Positions 29,051 to 38,340 of a stretch of 64,000 bases of DNA are shown here, piece after piece. Origin of the DNA: Alcanivorax jadensis T9 (GTDB taxonomy: Bacteria > Pseudomonadota > Gammaproteobacteria > Pseudomonadales > Alcanivoracaceae); the NCBI RefSeq assembly GCF_000756655.1, contig NZ_ARXU01000008.1:1-64000 (forward strand). The letters run 5' to 3'. The notes under the pieces are model-generated. The model searched no databases. It worked only from the letters and a program-made list of their open reading frames with translations, and had not been told where the DNA came from. The position numbers and the translations under genes were made by a program. Position 1 is the stretch's first letter; every line of letters starts with the position of its first letter.

Positions 29051-30754
29051 TCAGCCGGGTTGATCGCCCGCTGCAGCATCTTTCGACTGCACTGTATCGG
29101 CTTCTTCCGGTTCAGAGGGTAGCGTCTCCGGCGCGGTGGGATGGGTTTCTTCCGCCGCCAATCGTTCCGCTTCCCGTTCAGATTCTCGCAGTAGCAGCCG
29201 TTCAATCCGTTCATTCAGGAGCTTGTCTCTCTCTTCGCGGCGGCGCGATTCCAGGGCCAGGTCTTTATAAAGAGAATACGCCATCAGGACCATCAGCAGC
29301 ATAAACGGAAACGCGGCAACAATGGAGACGGTGCGAAGACCAAGTAGGCCGCCACTAAGTAGTAACGCTGACGCCATCAGTAGCTGCAGCAGGCCCCACA
29401 GGATGCGTACAAAGCGGGTAGGGTTAAGGATGCCTTTGGAGGTAAACATGCCCAGCACGAAGGTGGCGGAGTCTGCCGACGTGACCACAAACATGGCCAC
29501 CAGAATGATGGCGCCAATTGCCGCATAGAATCCACCCGGCAGTTGCTCCAGCAGTACGTAAAGCCCGGCCGGCACTTCCTGTGCAACTGCGTCAGCGATA
29601 CCGGCATTCCCGAACAATTCGTAGTGGATAGCGGATCCGCCAAAGGTGGAGAACCAGAGCATGCTCAAAATCACTGGCACGATCATGACACCAAGGACAA
29701 ACTCGCGAATTGATCGGCCCCGGGAAATACGGGCGATAAAGCTGCCCACGAAGGGCGCCCAACTGAGGCCCCAGGCCCAGTAAAAGATGGTCCACTGCTG
29801 CACCCAGTGTTCACTGGAATAAGGGGTGGTTACCAGGCTCATTTGTATAATGTTACCCAGGTATTCACCTACGGTTTGAGTGAATTCGCTGAAGATGAAC
29901 GGGGTGGGTCCGAGTATCAGAACAAACAGTAAGAGCCCCGCTGCCAGCGCCATGTTGGCACTGCTGAGATAGCGGATTCCCCACTTCAGGGGCGTCATGG
30001 CAGAGAGAATAAATAACACGCCGAGCCCGGCCATGATCAGTAGTTGCGGCGTTGCCCCGTAGGGTACGCCGGAGAGCCTGGCTAGCCCGCTATTGATTTG
30101 CAGCGCACCCAGACCGAGTGTGGTGGCCACACCAAAAAGCGTAGAGACGACCGCCAGAGTGTCGATTGCCTTGCCCCAGCCGTGATCTACTCTGTCACCG
30201 AGCAGGGGCCTAAAGGTTTCACTGATCAGTCCGTGGCTGTTGTGACGGAAGCGCACATAGGCAATAGCCAGCCCGACCACCGTAAAATTAGCCCATTGAT
30301 GTAGCCCCCAGTGGAAAAAAGCATAGCGCATACCCGTCTGTGCAGCTTCTGCAGTTCGTGGTGTGCCGATCCCGAGGGGGGGCGAGTTGAAATGCATCAT
30401 GGGCTCCGCTACGCCCCAGAACACCAGGCCTACGCCCATCCCTCCGGAAAAGATCATGGCCAGCCAGCTTTTGAAACTGAACTCCGGCGGCTCGTCATCC
30501 GGGCCGAGACGAATACTGCCGAAACGAGAGAAGGCCAGCCCCAGAGCGAACAGAACAAAGCCGCTGGTTGCCATCAAGTATAACCAGCCAAAATTATTGG
30601 CTGTTGCATCAAGGATTTTCTGGGCTTGTCTCTGCACCGTTTCGGGGTCGACCATGGCTGCTGCCAGAAAACCGGCAATTAACAGCAGCGATAGATAGAA
30701 GACGGTGCCGACATCGCCCAGTAGCTGGTTTTTCCACCGTCTTAGCCTGTCCAT
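29051..30754 (-). CDS. BCCT-family betaine/carnitine/choline transporter
   Basis: 567 aa with about 12 membrane helices. The family signature GMGVGLVFWGVAEPMMHF is present, and the aromatic substrate box WTIFYWAWGLSWAPFVG (TM8 region). A charged C-terminal tail rich in Arg and Glu (residues about 500-567) resembles the osmosensory tails of BetP/BetT. Imports compatible solutes, which suits a marine organism. Convergent with the upstream hydrolase, with a shared terminator. No betaine biosynthesis genes are near. Confidence 0.92.
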   Translation of the reverse strand: MDRLRRWKNQLLGDVGTVFYLSLLLIAGFLAAAMVDPETVQRQAQKILDATANNFGWLYLMATSGFVLFALGLAFSRFGSIRLGPDDEPPEFSFKSWLAMIFSGGMGVGLVFWGVAEPMMHFNSPPLGIGTPRTAEAAQTGMRYAFFHWGLHQWANFTVVGLAIAYVRFRHNSHGLISETFRPLLGDRVDHGWGKAIDTLAVVSTLFGVATTLGLGALQINSGLARLSGVPYGATPQLLIMAGLGVLFILSAMTPLKWGIRYLSSANMALAAGLLLFVLILGPTPFIFSEFTQTVGEYLGNIIQMSLVTTPYSSEHWVQQWTIFYWAWGLSWAPFVGSFIARISRGRSIREFVLGVMIVPVILSMLWFSTFGGSAIHYELFGNAGIADAVAQEVPAGLYVLLEQLPGGFYAAIGAIILVAMFVVTSADSATFVLGMFTSKGILNPTRFVRILWGLLQLLMASALLLSGGLLGLRTVSIVAAFPFMLLMVLMAYSLYKDLALESRRREERDKLLNERIERLLLRESEREAERLAAEETHPTAPETLPSEPEEADTVQSKDAAAGDQPG

Positions 30755-31048
30755 AGTGTTCCTTGTGCGGTCAGTGTCTGTTTTTCTGGCTTTGCTATGA
30801 TATGAATCACCAGGGAAGAATTGGTGTGTGCCTCCACCCCGCCATGGTCAGAAATATAGATTTGATTATCTGCAGCGTGAACGCGCTCAGAGTCATATAC
30901 AAGTGGCAGCAGACCATACGCAAAGCTGAGTTTGGGGCGTTGCGATAGATCATGTTTTTAATATACGAGCTGCTGGAGAATCAGGATTTCAGGGAGTTCT
31001 TACCCTGTAACGAGTAGAGGTGGGAGCGGTTGACGTCTCCCGGGAAAA
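30755..31048. other. Intergenic region between BCCT transporter and epmA
   Basis: About 294 bases upstream of the BCCT gene. I see no gene, RNA or clear terminator. It should hold the transporter's promoter. Confidence 0.4.
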
Positions 31049-31984
31049 TCAGGCCCTGTTGAAGGGAAACATTATTGCCTGGTCGATATTGTTGAGACGC
31101 TGCCCGGCCATGAGAAGGCGCTCAACCCCTATGGCGACGCCACTGCATTCGGGGAGAGATGATGCCATTGCTGCCAGTAGATAGGCGTCTTCCTCCATGG
31201 TGTTCATATCCTGTTCTCGCCGCAGTGCATTGTCTTTCTCAAACCGCTGCTGCTGTTCGGTAACGTCGGTGAGTTCCTGATAGCCATTGGCCAGCTCCAG
31301 CCCCCGGTAATAGATTTCGAAGCGGCGCGCGACGATGGCGCCGTCCCTGTCCTCGCCGGTTTGCGCCAGGGCGGCGGCCCAGCCAGGGAAGTCGGTGACC
31401 ACGGACAGTTGCTCAGCGGGCAGTGCGGCTTCTATCTGGGTGGCCATCAGGTAGTCCACGGCGGCGGTTTTGTTCAGGCCTTTCGGGGCGCCGCAGGATT
31501 CGGCGTGGGCGATCAGTGCCGGGTCCTCGGCGGTGAGCGGTTCCAGACCGGTGACGTCGTGGAACAGATCGCGGAAACGGTAGGTTTGTGATCGCACATC
31601 GGTGAACAGATCGGCGAACAGGGTCAGGCATTCCTGAATCAGATCATTCAGTTCGAAGCCGGGGCGGTACCATTCCAGCATGGTGAATTCGGGGTTGTGG
31701 CGGCCGCCGGCTTCGCCATGGCGGTAGGCTTTGCAGATTTGGTAGATGGGCCCGCTACCCGCTGCCAGCAGGCGCTTCATGTGGTATTCCGGTGAGCTTT
31801 GCAGGTAGCCGTAACCGGGTACCGGGATGCACTGGATATGTGGGTCGCTGACGCCGTAGCGGGCCAGCTGTGGGGTGTCCACTTCCAGTACGTTGCGGGC
31901 GGCAAAAAAAGCGCGCACCGTGCTCAGCAGCTCGGCGCGCGCTTTGATGGCCTCCAGCGAGGCAGTGGGTTGCCAGTCGCTCAC
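31049..31984 (-). CDS. epmA: EF-P (R)-beta-lysine ligase EpmA (PoxA/GenX)
   Basis: 311 aa, the catalytic core of a class II lysyl-tRNA synthetase without its anticodon domain (motifs MKRLLAAGSGPIYQICKAYRHGE and a late GIGVERLLM). It attaches (R)-beta-lysine to Lys34 of EF-P. The gene begins 2 bases after the efp stop. The epmB gene that makes the beta-lysine is divergent from efp, so the full pathway is together. Confidence 0.96.
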   Translation of the reverse strand: MSDWQPTASLEAIKARAELLSTVRAFFAARNVLEVDTPQLARYGVSDPHIQCIPVPGYGYLQSSPEYHMKRLLAAGSGPIYQICKAYRHGEAGGRHNPEFTMLEWYRPGFELNDLIQECLTLFADLFTDVRSQTYRFRDLFHDVTGLEPLTAEDPALIAHAESCGAPKGLNKTAAVDYLMATQIEAALPAEQLSVVTDFPGWAAALAQTGEDRDGAIVARRFEIYYRGLELANGYQELTDVTEQQQRFEKDNALRREQDMNTMEEDAYLLAAMASSLPECSGVAIGVERLLMAGQRLNNIDQAIMFPFNRA

Positions 31985-31986
31985 AA

Positions 31987-32556
31987 CTAGCTCTTGATAC
32001 GACCCACGTAATCGCCGGTGCGGGTGTCCACCTTGACGATCTCGCCTTCCTGAACGAACAGCGGCACACGCACAACCGCGCCGGTGGTCAGGGTGGCAGG
32101 CTTGCCGCCGGTGCCGGCGGTGTCGCCTTTCAGGCCCGGGTCGGTTTCCACGATCTGCAGTTCCACGAAGTTCGGCGGGCTGACAGACAGGGGTTCACCG
32201 TTGTAGAGGGTGACCTCGCAGATGTCTTCTTCTTTCAGCCACTTTTTGGCATCGCCCACGGCAGCTTCATCCGCTTGCTTCTGTTCGAAGCTGGTCTGGT
32301 CCATGAAGTGCCAGAATTCACCGTCGTTGAAGATGTACTGCATGGACACGTCCATCACGTCGGCGCCTTCCAGGGAGTCGCCGGACTTGAAGGTGCGGTC
32401 CCAGACCTTGCCGCTGCGCAGGTTGCGCAGGCGGACACGGCTGAACGCCTGGCCCTTGCCGGGCTTGACGAATTCGTTCTCGATGATGGCGCAAGGGTCG
32501 CCATCGAGCATCACTTTCAAGCCGGACTTGAATTCACTGGTAGAATAGTTGGCCAT
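31987..32556 (-). CDS. efp: Elongation factor P
   Basis: 189 aa with the three OB-like domains. The modified lysine is K34 in VKPGKGQAF. Relieves ribosome stalling at polyproline stretches; the modification enzymes EpmA and EpmB flank it. First gene of the efp-epmA operon. Confidence 0.98.
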   Translation of the reverse strand: MANYSTSEFKSGLKVMLDGDPCAIIENEFVKPGKGQAFSRVRLRNLRSGKVWDRTFKSGDSLEGADVMDVSMQYIFNDGEFWHFMDQTSFEQKQADEAAVGDAKKWLKEEDICEVTLYNGEPLSVSPPNFVELQIVETDPGLKGDTAGTGGKPATLTTGAVVRVPLFVQEGEIVKVDTRTGDYVGRIKS

Positions 32557-32630
32557 AAATGTTGTTCCAAAGGTTGATGTATGGCGTCGCAGAGGGTGCG
32601 GGGTCTGCTAATGTTTCATTTGCGTCTCTG

Positions 32631-32728
32631 TTGTGCCTGCAAGCGCACCAATCTAGGCACAAGGAGAGATGTTTGGTTTTATTCAAATGAACGACTTGTA
32701 ACAACGAGTGGTGCGCTTGCAGGCACAA
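32631..32728. repeat. Perfect 20-bp inverted repeat between efp and epmB
   Basis: TTGTGCCTGCAAGCGCACCA at 32631-32650 is repeated exactly in inverted orientation at 32709-32728, 58 bases apart. An extra AGGCACAA lies within (32655-32662). It spans the shared promoter region of the divergent genes. No terminator T-run; a regulator site or foldback structure is possible. Confidence 0.85.
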
Positions 32729-32847
32729 CCCGAAGGGCTGGGCCCCTTTTTCCGCCCAGCTGCATTGTCAGTCGCTTACATATGAAAGACTATGCCGCAC
32801 TCCTTCCGCCTTGCCGGACGAAAAAATGAACTCCAGCAGAGACGAAA

Positions 32848-33876
32848 ATGAAACATCAGCAGACCCCCATCATAACGCAGGAAAGGGACGGTTGGGAGTT
32901 ACCGGGCTGGCAGCGCCAGCAGGCGGACCTGATTACCGACCCGGCAGAGCTGCTCAGCCTGTTGGGGTTGGGTGCTGAATCCCTGCCTGAAAGCCTTGCA
33001 GCGGCGAAGGATTTCCCCCTGCGCGTGCCCCGTGGCTATGTACGTTTGATGGAGCCGGGTAATCCGCATGACCCGCTGTTGCGCCAGGTGCTCAGTGTGC
33101 CGGCGGAGCTGCGGGAAGAGGACGGTTACAGCAGTGATCCGCTGGAGGAAGCCTCCCACACGCCGGTGCCCGGGCTGTTGCACAAGTATCATGGTCGCGC
33201 ACTGCTGGTGGTTACCGGTGCCTGCGCGGTGCATTGTCGTTACTGTTTTCGCCGGCATTTTCCCTACCAGAGTCACCTGAGCGGCAAGCGCTGGGATCAG
33301 GCCCTGGAATGGCTGGCATCGCGCCGGGACATTGGCGAGGTGATTCTCAGCGGTGGCGATCCGCTGACGCTGAACAATCGGCGCTTGCAGGAACTTTTGG
33401 CGGCGCTGGCGGAGATTCCTCATTTGCGTCGGCTACGTATTCATAGCCGCACGCCGGTGGTTATCCCCGAGCGGATGGATGAGCCGCTGCTGGCGCTGCT
33501 GTCGGATTCGCGCTGGCAGACTGCTCTGGTGCTGCACGCCAATCACTCCCGGGAAATCAGCGATGAGCTGGTGAGTCGCTGCCAGCAGTGGCGACGGGAA
33601 GGGATCACCCTGCTGAATCAGAGTGTGTTGCTGGCCGGGGTGAACGATTCTGTTGATACGCTGGAGGCGCTGTCAGATCGCCTCCATGTGGCAGGGGTGA
33701 TGCCCTATTACCTGCACCAGCTGGATGCGGTGCAAGGGGCGGCGCACTTTGCGGTGCCGGATTCGGTGGCGATGCAATTGCACAGGGATCTGCGCAGTCG
33801 GTTGCCGGGTTTTCTGGTGCCCAGGCTGTCCCGGGAAGAGCCGGGGGAGCCGGCAAAGACCGTATTGGCGGGCTAG
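32848..33876 (+). CDS. epmB: EF-P lysine 2,3-aminomutase EpmB
   Basis: 342 aa radical-SAM enzyme with the cluster motif CAVHCRYC. Converts (S)-lysine to (R)-beta-lysine for EF-P. Lacks the C-terminal extension of fermentative KamA, as EpmB does. PLP-binding residues lie in the C-terminal half. Confidence 0.95.
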   Translation: MKHQQTPIITQERDGWELPGWQRQQADLITDPAELLSLLGLGAESLPESLAAAKDFPLRVPRGYVRLMEPGNPHDPLLRQVLSVPAELREEDGYSSDPLEEASHTPVPGLLHKYHGRALLVVTGACAVHCRYCFRRHFPYQSHLSGKRWDQALEWLASRRDIGEVILSGGDPLTLNNRRLQELLAALAEIPHLRRLRIHSRTPVVIPERMDEPLLALLSDSRWQTALVLHANHSREISDELVSRCQQWRREGITLLNQSVLLAGVNDSVDTLEALSDRLHVAGVMPYYLHQLDAVQGAAHFAVPDSVAMQLHRDLRSRLPGFLVPRLSREEPGEPAKTVLAG

Positions 33877-34099
33877 GGCATCCGCTGGTCGGCGCGAACA
33901 CAATATTTACAGGTGTGTAACGGTATCGTAAAGTCGTGTGACGAAGGACACATAGAAAACAAGAGCTACTACTTAATAACTAGAGGGCTCCTTTAACAAT
34001 TTCTTGCATATTTTTGGCCTTACGGAGTCGCTGCCAAGCTTCCCGGAGAAATTGTTCAGGGTTCCCCATCTGGGTGCCACCGAGATAAGGATTATCTTC
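33877..34099. other. Intergenic region epmB to PilZ-like gene
   Basis: About 220 bases. No gene is seen. The frame starting at 34004 is an in-frame extension of the next gene without a ribosome-binding site. Confidence 0.4.
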
Positions 34100-35866
34100 A
34101 TGGAGCAACCAGCCCAAACGGTGCGCTTGAAACTGCCCGAGCAGGATTTGCCGCACCTGACACTTGGCGCTGATCAGCCAAAGAAGCTGCAACAATGGGT
34201 TGACGCTCTCCCGGTTATGAACATGGGAGAAACTGCCCGTCAGCTTTATCAGTTCATTCAGGAGCTGAACCGGCTGCACATCGACTCCAAGCAGCGCTTC
34301 CAGTTGCTGGAAGTGGTGCGTCCTTCCATTCTGCATGTCAGCGATTCCCTGCAGAAACATTACCTGAACCAGTCCCTGGTATTGCCGGACAAGGCGCGTC
34401 GCGTGGCCAGCCTGGCCCAGGCCCTGCAGGGGCACCTGGCCAGTGGTTACAAACTGGTGGCCGTGAGAGGCATGCGCAAGCTCAAGGACAAGGCGGTCCG
34501 GCGCGCAGTGACCACATCGATTCATCGTGCCATCAGTGCTCTTGGCGATACGCTGTTGCGTTGTTACCAGTTGTACTTCCCCAGCCCTCGCCATCTCTGG
34601 CTGGAGCTGCATCAGCTTTATCTGCTGGCGGAACTGCACGGCATCGCGGCTTCGCCGGTGGACGACGAGAAGGGCAATTCCAGTATCCAGTCTGCCTATG
34701 CCCGTTGTCTGTTACTGGCGACCGCCAAGCCTAACCAATTGCGCCAGCAGGAGCTGGCAGCCCTGTTCAAGGCCGCGTTCAGCTGGGGGGATCTGATCGA
34801 GATTAAGACCGCCAGTGATGATGAAGATCTGTTTGTATTCGATCTGCAGGCAGACCGCCCGCCGATTTATCGCACCCACGCCTCCCAGGCCACGGATAGC
34901 TGGCGTTATATTGATTCCACCCGGTTGGTGCAGGCCATCAGTGCCTGGAAAGCGGAGCCGGAGAACAGCGATCTGCTCGTGCCCAAGGGACTCGATGACA
35001 GCATGATGAGCCATCTGCAGCAGGTGTGGGGCGCGCTCACCGAGCGGGCCTTCAAGCGCATGGCGGAAAGCGGCGAGATCGAATTGTGCTTTGGGCTGGT
35101 GGGCGTACATTATTTTCTGTCCGGCAAGGTGCCGTTTGAAACCTTGATCGAACGCGGCAGCCTGTCGGTGATGGGGGACGGGGAAGAGAACAATCCCTTC
35201 CTGCGTAATATCAAAGTGAACACCCGGCAAAAGCAGCAAAAGGAAGACCCCTGGGCCACGGCCTATCAGTCCGAATTTCCCAATGAAACCATTGATATCA
35301 GCAAACCGGACACCTCGCTTCGCAGCGAGGCTTCACTGCCGGAGAGCTATCATTGCCAGAAGGTCAATGCCAGCCCCGGTGGCTATTGCCTGTCCTGGCA
35401 AGGCAATACGCCAAGCCTGATGCGCACCGGCGAGTTGTTGGCCCTGCGTGATCACCCGGATAGTCAGTGGATGCTGGCGGTGGTGCGTTGGGTCACCCAG
35501 TTACCCAATCACGGTGCCCGTTTCGGGGTGGAGTTGCTGGCTCCGGGAGGCCGGCCGGTGGCGGCTCGTGCTCTGCGCAAGCAGGGGGAGGACAGTGATT
35601 TCATGCGGGCTATCCTGCTGCCGGAATTGACCGGCGTTGGTCAGCCGGCCACTCTGTTGCTACCCACTGTGGGTTTCAATGAGGGGGTCAAAGTGGAGCT
35701 GGTTGAGGCCGGCGAGCCCCGACGCGTACAGTTGCTTCGCCGAACCCAGGGGGCATCCGGATTCAGCCAGTATCCGTTCCGGGATATGGCGACCCCTGCT
35801 GCTCCCGTCAGACCGGTGAGCGATGATGATGAAGGTGATCTGGATTCGATCTGGTCCAGTCTTTAA
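34100..35866 (+). CDS. Large protein with PilZ-like C-terminal motif, upstream of fimX
   Basis: 588 aa from the ATG at 34100 (AAGGA 8 bases upstream). The N-terminal two thirds is helical and without a domain I can name. Near residue 415, VNASPGGYCLSW matches the second half of the PilZ c-di-GMP motif ([D/N]xSxxG), and a beta-rich domain follows. In P. aeruginosa a hypothetical protein sits at this place next to fimX (gene-order memory, not checked). It may therefore be a c-di-GMP-responsive partner of FimX in type IV pilus control. Confidence 0.65.
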   Translation: MEQPAQTVRLKLPEQDLPHLTLGADQPKKLQQWVDALPVMNMGETARQLYQFIQELNRLHIDSKQRFQLLEVVRPSILHVSDSLQKHYLNQSLVLPDKARRVASLAQALQGHLASGYKLVAVRGMRKLKDKAVRRAVTTSIHRAISALGDTLLRCYQLYFPSPRHLWLELHQLYLLAELHGIAASPVDDEKGNSSIQSAYARCLLLATAKPNQLRQQELAALFKAAFSWGDLIEIKTASDDEDLFVFDLQADRPPIYRTHASQATDSWRYIDSTRLVQAISAWKAEPENSDLLVPKGLDDSMMSHLQQVWGALTERAFKRMAESGEIELCFGLVGVHYFLSGKVPFETLIERGSLSVMGDGEENNPFLRNIKVNTRQKQQKEDPWATAYQSEFPNETIDISKPDTSLRSEASLPESYHCQKVNASPGGYCLSWQGNTPSLMRTGELLALRDHPDSQWMLAVVRWVTQLPNHGARFGVELLAPGGRPVAARALRKQGEDSDFMRAILLPELTGVGQPATLLLPTVGFNEGVKVELVEAGEPRRVQLLRRTQGASGFSQYPFRDMATPAAPVRPVSDDDEGDLDSIWSSL

Positions 35867-36088
35867 TCATTCAAGGGCGCGCTGATGCGCGTCTGACCCG
35901 TTTGCTATGTTCACAGCGAGGATGCTGTGTGATGGTCTTTTGCCATTGGCCGGGTTGCTTTTCATAAACAGAAAACCCGGAATCTGTCGCGATCTTTCCC
36001 TGGAAAGGTCGGTCGGTTCTATCTTTTTCTGCTGGAAAGTTGCCAAGACAGGGTTGTCAGGCACAATGGTGGGCCGTACGAAAACAGT

Positions 36089-38176
36089 ATGAGTCGTCAC
36101 CCCATGAGCTATGCCCTGGATAATCTCCGTTTACTGATCGCCCACGATTCACAGGATGAGGCTGAGCAGCTGATGAATATGCTGCGCAATGCCGGCCGGG
36201 CGACCCGGGCGCAACTCGCGCTAGGCGAAGATGACTTGCTGCGTGCCCTCAAGGGCGGTGCCTGGGAGCTGATGCTGTGCCGGCCGACCTTTGGCGATGG
36301 CAGTTTCGAATCGGCCATGGCTCACCTCAAGCGTCTGGGCAAGGCGGTGCCGGTGATTCTGCTGGAAAACACCTTTTCTGCCGAGACGGTAAAAGCCGCA
36401 TTGCTGCAAGGTGCCAGTGGCGTGGTCCCCAATGACGACCGGGACATGCTTACTCTGATGGTGGACCGGGTGGTGGAAAATCTGCGCCTGCGCAAGGAAC
36501 TCCAGCATTCCGAGATTGTTCGCCACGATGCGGAAAAACGCCTGGCGCTGTTGATGGATCAGAGCCGTGATGCCATCGCTTATGTACTCGATGGCATGCA
36601 TATTCACGCCAACGACAATTATGTGGAGCTGTTCGGCTATGAAAGTGCGGATGATCTGGCTGGCGTGCCGATCATGGACATGGTGTCGGCGGCCGACCAC
36701 GACAAGCTCAAGCAGCTGCTGCGTAGCCGCGCCCAGGATGAAAGCCAGACCCAGGAACTGGAGTGCAAGGGCGTTCACACCGAGGGTAATGAATTCGATG
36801 CGTCCTTTACCTTCTCGTCCAGCACCTACGACGGCGAAGCCTGTACCCAGATCGTGATCCGCGCCGGCGGGGTCGATGAGAACGAAATGCAGGAACGGCT
36901 CCATGAGATGAGCCAGAAAGACCAGGTCACCGGCCTGTTCGCCCGCAAATGGTTTATGGATCAGCTTGATGATGCGGTGGCCGAAGCGGCCAGAGAAGGG
37001 CAGTTGGCTACCGTGCTGTACCTGCGTCTGGATGATTTCGAGCAACATCAGTCCTCCCTGGGGATTGATGGCGCCGATGAAATTTTGCGGGCGGTGGCCG
37101 ACTGGCTTGGTGGCCAGGTTGGTGATGCCAAGCTGGCCCGGGTGGATGGCGAGGATTTTGCCGTGCTGTTGCCGGTGGCTGACACCGATGAGGCGGAAGA
37201 GTTGGCCGAGCGTCTGCGGGCGGGTATTGAAGGGCTGATGCCGGAAGTGTCGGCCAAGACCATCCACGTGACCGCCAGTGTGGGCGTGGCCTTTGTCCGT
37301 GAGGATGCCCGCAGCGGTCAGGGCACCCTGACCACGGCCCTGAAATGCTGTAACCAGGCCCAACGGGAAAACAGTGGCAAAGGCAACAGCATCAAGGTGC
37401 ACGACCCCATGGACGAGGTGGCCGCAGGGTCTTCCGAGGCCATCGTCATGCTGCTGCGTCAGGCGCTGGAGCAGGGTAGTTTCAATCTGCGCTACCAGCC
37501 GTTGATGAATCTGGAAGACGACAGCGAGCATGTTTTCGAGGTGTTTGTGAACCTGCCCCAGAAACAGGGCGAAGCCATGGAGGCCGGCGAGTTCATTCCG
37601 GTGGCTGCTGAACAGGGTCTGGTGGGCAAGATCGATCGCTGGGTGGTGCTCAATGCCATGCGCGCGGCAGCGACCATGAACGAACCGGTAAAGCTGGTGT
37701 TCAATATCAACGGCGGTTCTCTGGCGGATGCCTCCCTGGCGGATTGGCTGCTCAAGGCCATGCGTGCTGCCAAGATGGACGGCTCCCGCCTGACCTTCCA
37801 GCTCACCGAAGGCGATGCTACCACTTACCTGAAGCAGGCCGGCGTGTTTGCCGAGAAGATGAAGAGCGCCGGCTGCGGCATCTCCATCAGTCGCTTCGGC
37901 GGTGGCCTGGATCCGTTCAAACTGTTCCAGCACATTCCCGCCACCATGGTGAAATTCGAAGGCTCCTTCACCCAGGATGTGGCCAAGGCCGAAGGCCGCC
38001 AGCGGCTCACCGAGATCGTCAAACAGGTGAAGGAAGGCAACCGCAAGACGGTGGTAGGTTTCGTGGAATCCGCCGCCCAGATGCAGGCCCTGTGGAGTCT
38101 CGGCGGGATCGATTACCTGCAAGGCTTCTACCTGCAAGCGCCGATGGATACGTTGCAGATTCCGGAGTCGGCGTAA
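36089..38176 (+). CDS. fimX: FimX-like c-di-GMP effector (REC-PAS-GGDEF-EAL, degenerate)
   Basis: 695 aa. Receiver-like domain (residues 1-130, without a clear phospho-Asp), PAS (about 150-265), GGDEF domain whose motif reads DGEDF instead of GGDEF, and EAL domain whose motif reads EVF instead of EAL. Both catalytic signatures are broken, as in P. aeruginosa FimX, a c-di-GMP receptor for twitching motility. The start may be 36089 or 36104; neither has a strong ribosome-binding site. The TAA is followed directly by heptad array C. Confidence 0.85.
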   Translation: MSRHPMSYALDNLRLLIAHDSQDEAEQLMNMLRNAGRATRAQLALGEDDLLRALKGGAWELMLCRPTFGDGSFESAMAHLKRLGKAVPVILLENTFSAETVKAALLQGASGVVPNDDRDMLTLMVDRVVENLRLRKELQHSEIVRHDAEKRLALLMDQSRDAIAYVLDGMHIHANDNYVELFGYESADDLAGVPIMDMVSAADHDKLKQLLRSRAQDESQTQELECKGVHTEGNEFDASFTFSSSTYDGEACTQIVIRAGGVDENEMQERLHEMSQKDQVTGLFARKWFMDQLDDAVAEAAREGQLATVLYLRLDDFEQHQSSLGIDGADEILRAVADWLGGQVGDAKLARVDGEDFAVLLPVADTDEAEELAERLRAGIEGLMPEVSAKTIHVTASVGVAFVREDARSGQGTLTTALKCCNQAQRENSGKGNSIKVHDPMDEVAAGSSEAIVMLLRQALEQGSFNLRYQPLMNLEDDSEHVFEVFVNLPQKQGEAMEAGEFIPVAAEQGLVGKIDRWVVLNAMRAAATMNEPVKLVFNINGGSLADASLADWLLKAMRAAKMDGSRLTFQLTEGDATTYLKQAGVFAEKMKSAGCGISISRFGGGLDPFKLFQHIPATMVKFEGSFTQDVAKAEGRQRLTEIVKQVKEGNRKTVVGFVESAAQMQALWSLGGIDYLQGFYLQAPMDTLQIPESA

Positions 38177-38178
38177 TT

Positions 38179-38340
38179 AATTGACAGTTGATAATGGATA
38201 ATTGATAACGCGCATGCGGCGCTAAAATTATTCCTGAACGCAAGAGGCCGCGACCAATTCATGGGCGCGGCCTCTTGTCGTTTGATAACCAGCTAAGCTT
38301 TGTCCGCGAGTTATCAATTCTCAACTATCAATTTTCAATT
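38179..38340. repeat. Heptad-armed palindromic element C
   Basis: The most regular copy, between convergent fimX and serB. Left arm AATTGAC AGTTGAT AATGGAT AATTGAT AAC (38179-38209). The right arm on the minus strand reads AATTGAA AATTGAT AGTTGAG AATTGAT AAC (38310-38340). The central hairpin is 38241-38256 / 38262-38277 with one mismatch; its centre coincides with the element centre. Both arms have stops in all three frames of their outgoing strand. The serB TGA is inside the first heptad of the right arm. Confidence 0.9.

Noticed and set aside
30763-30948. 62-aa frame upstream of the BCCT gene
   Set aside because: No ribosome-binding site, no family resemblance and low coding character.
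32581-32829. 82-aa frame between efp and epmB
   Set aside because: It crosses the 20-bp inverted repeat and has no ribosome-binding site or homology I can recognise.
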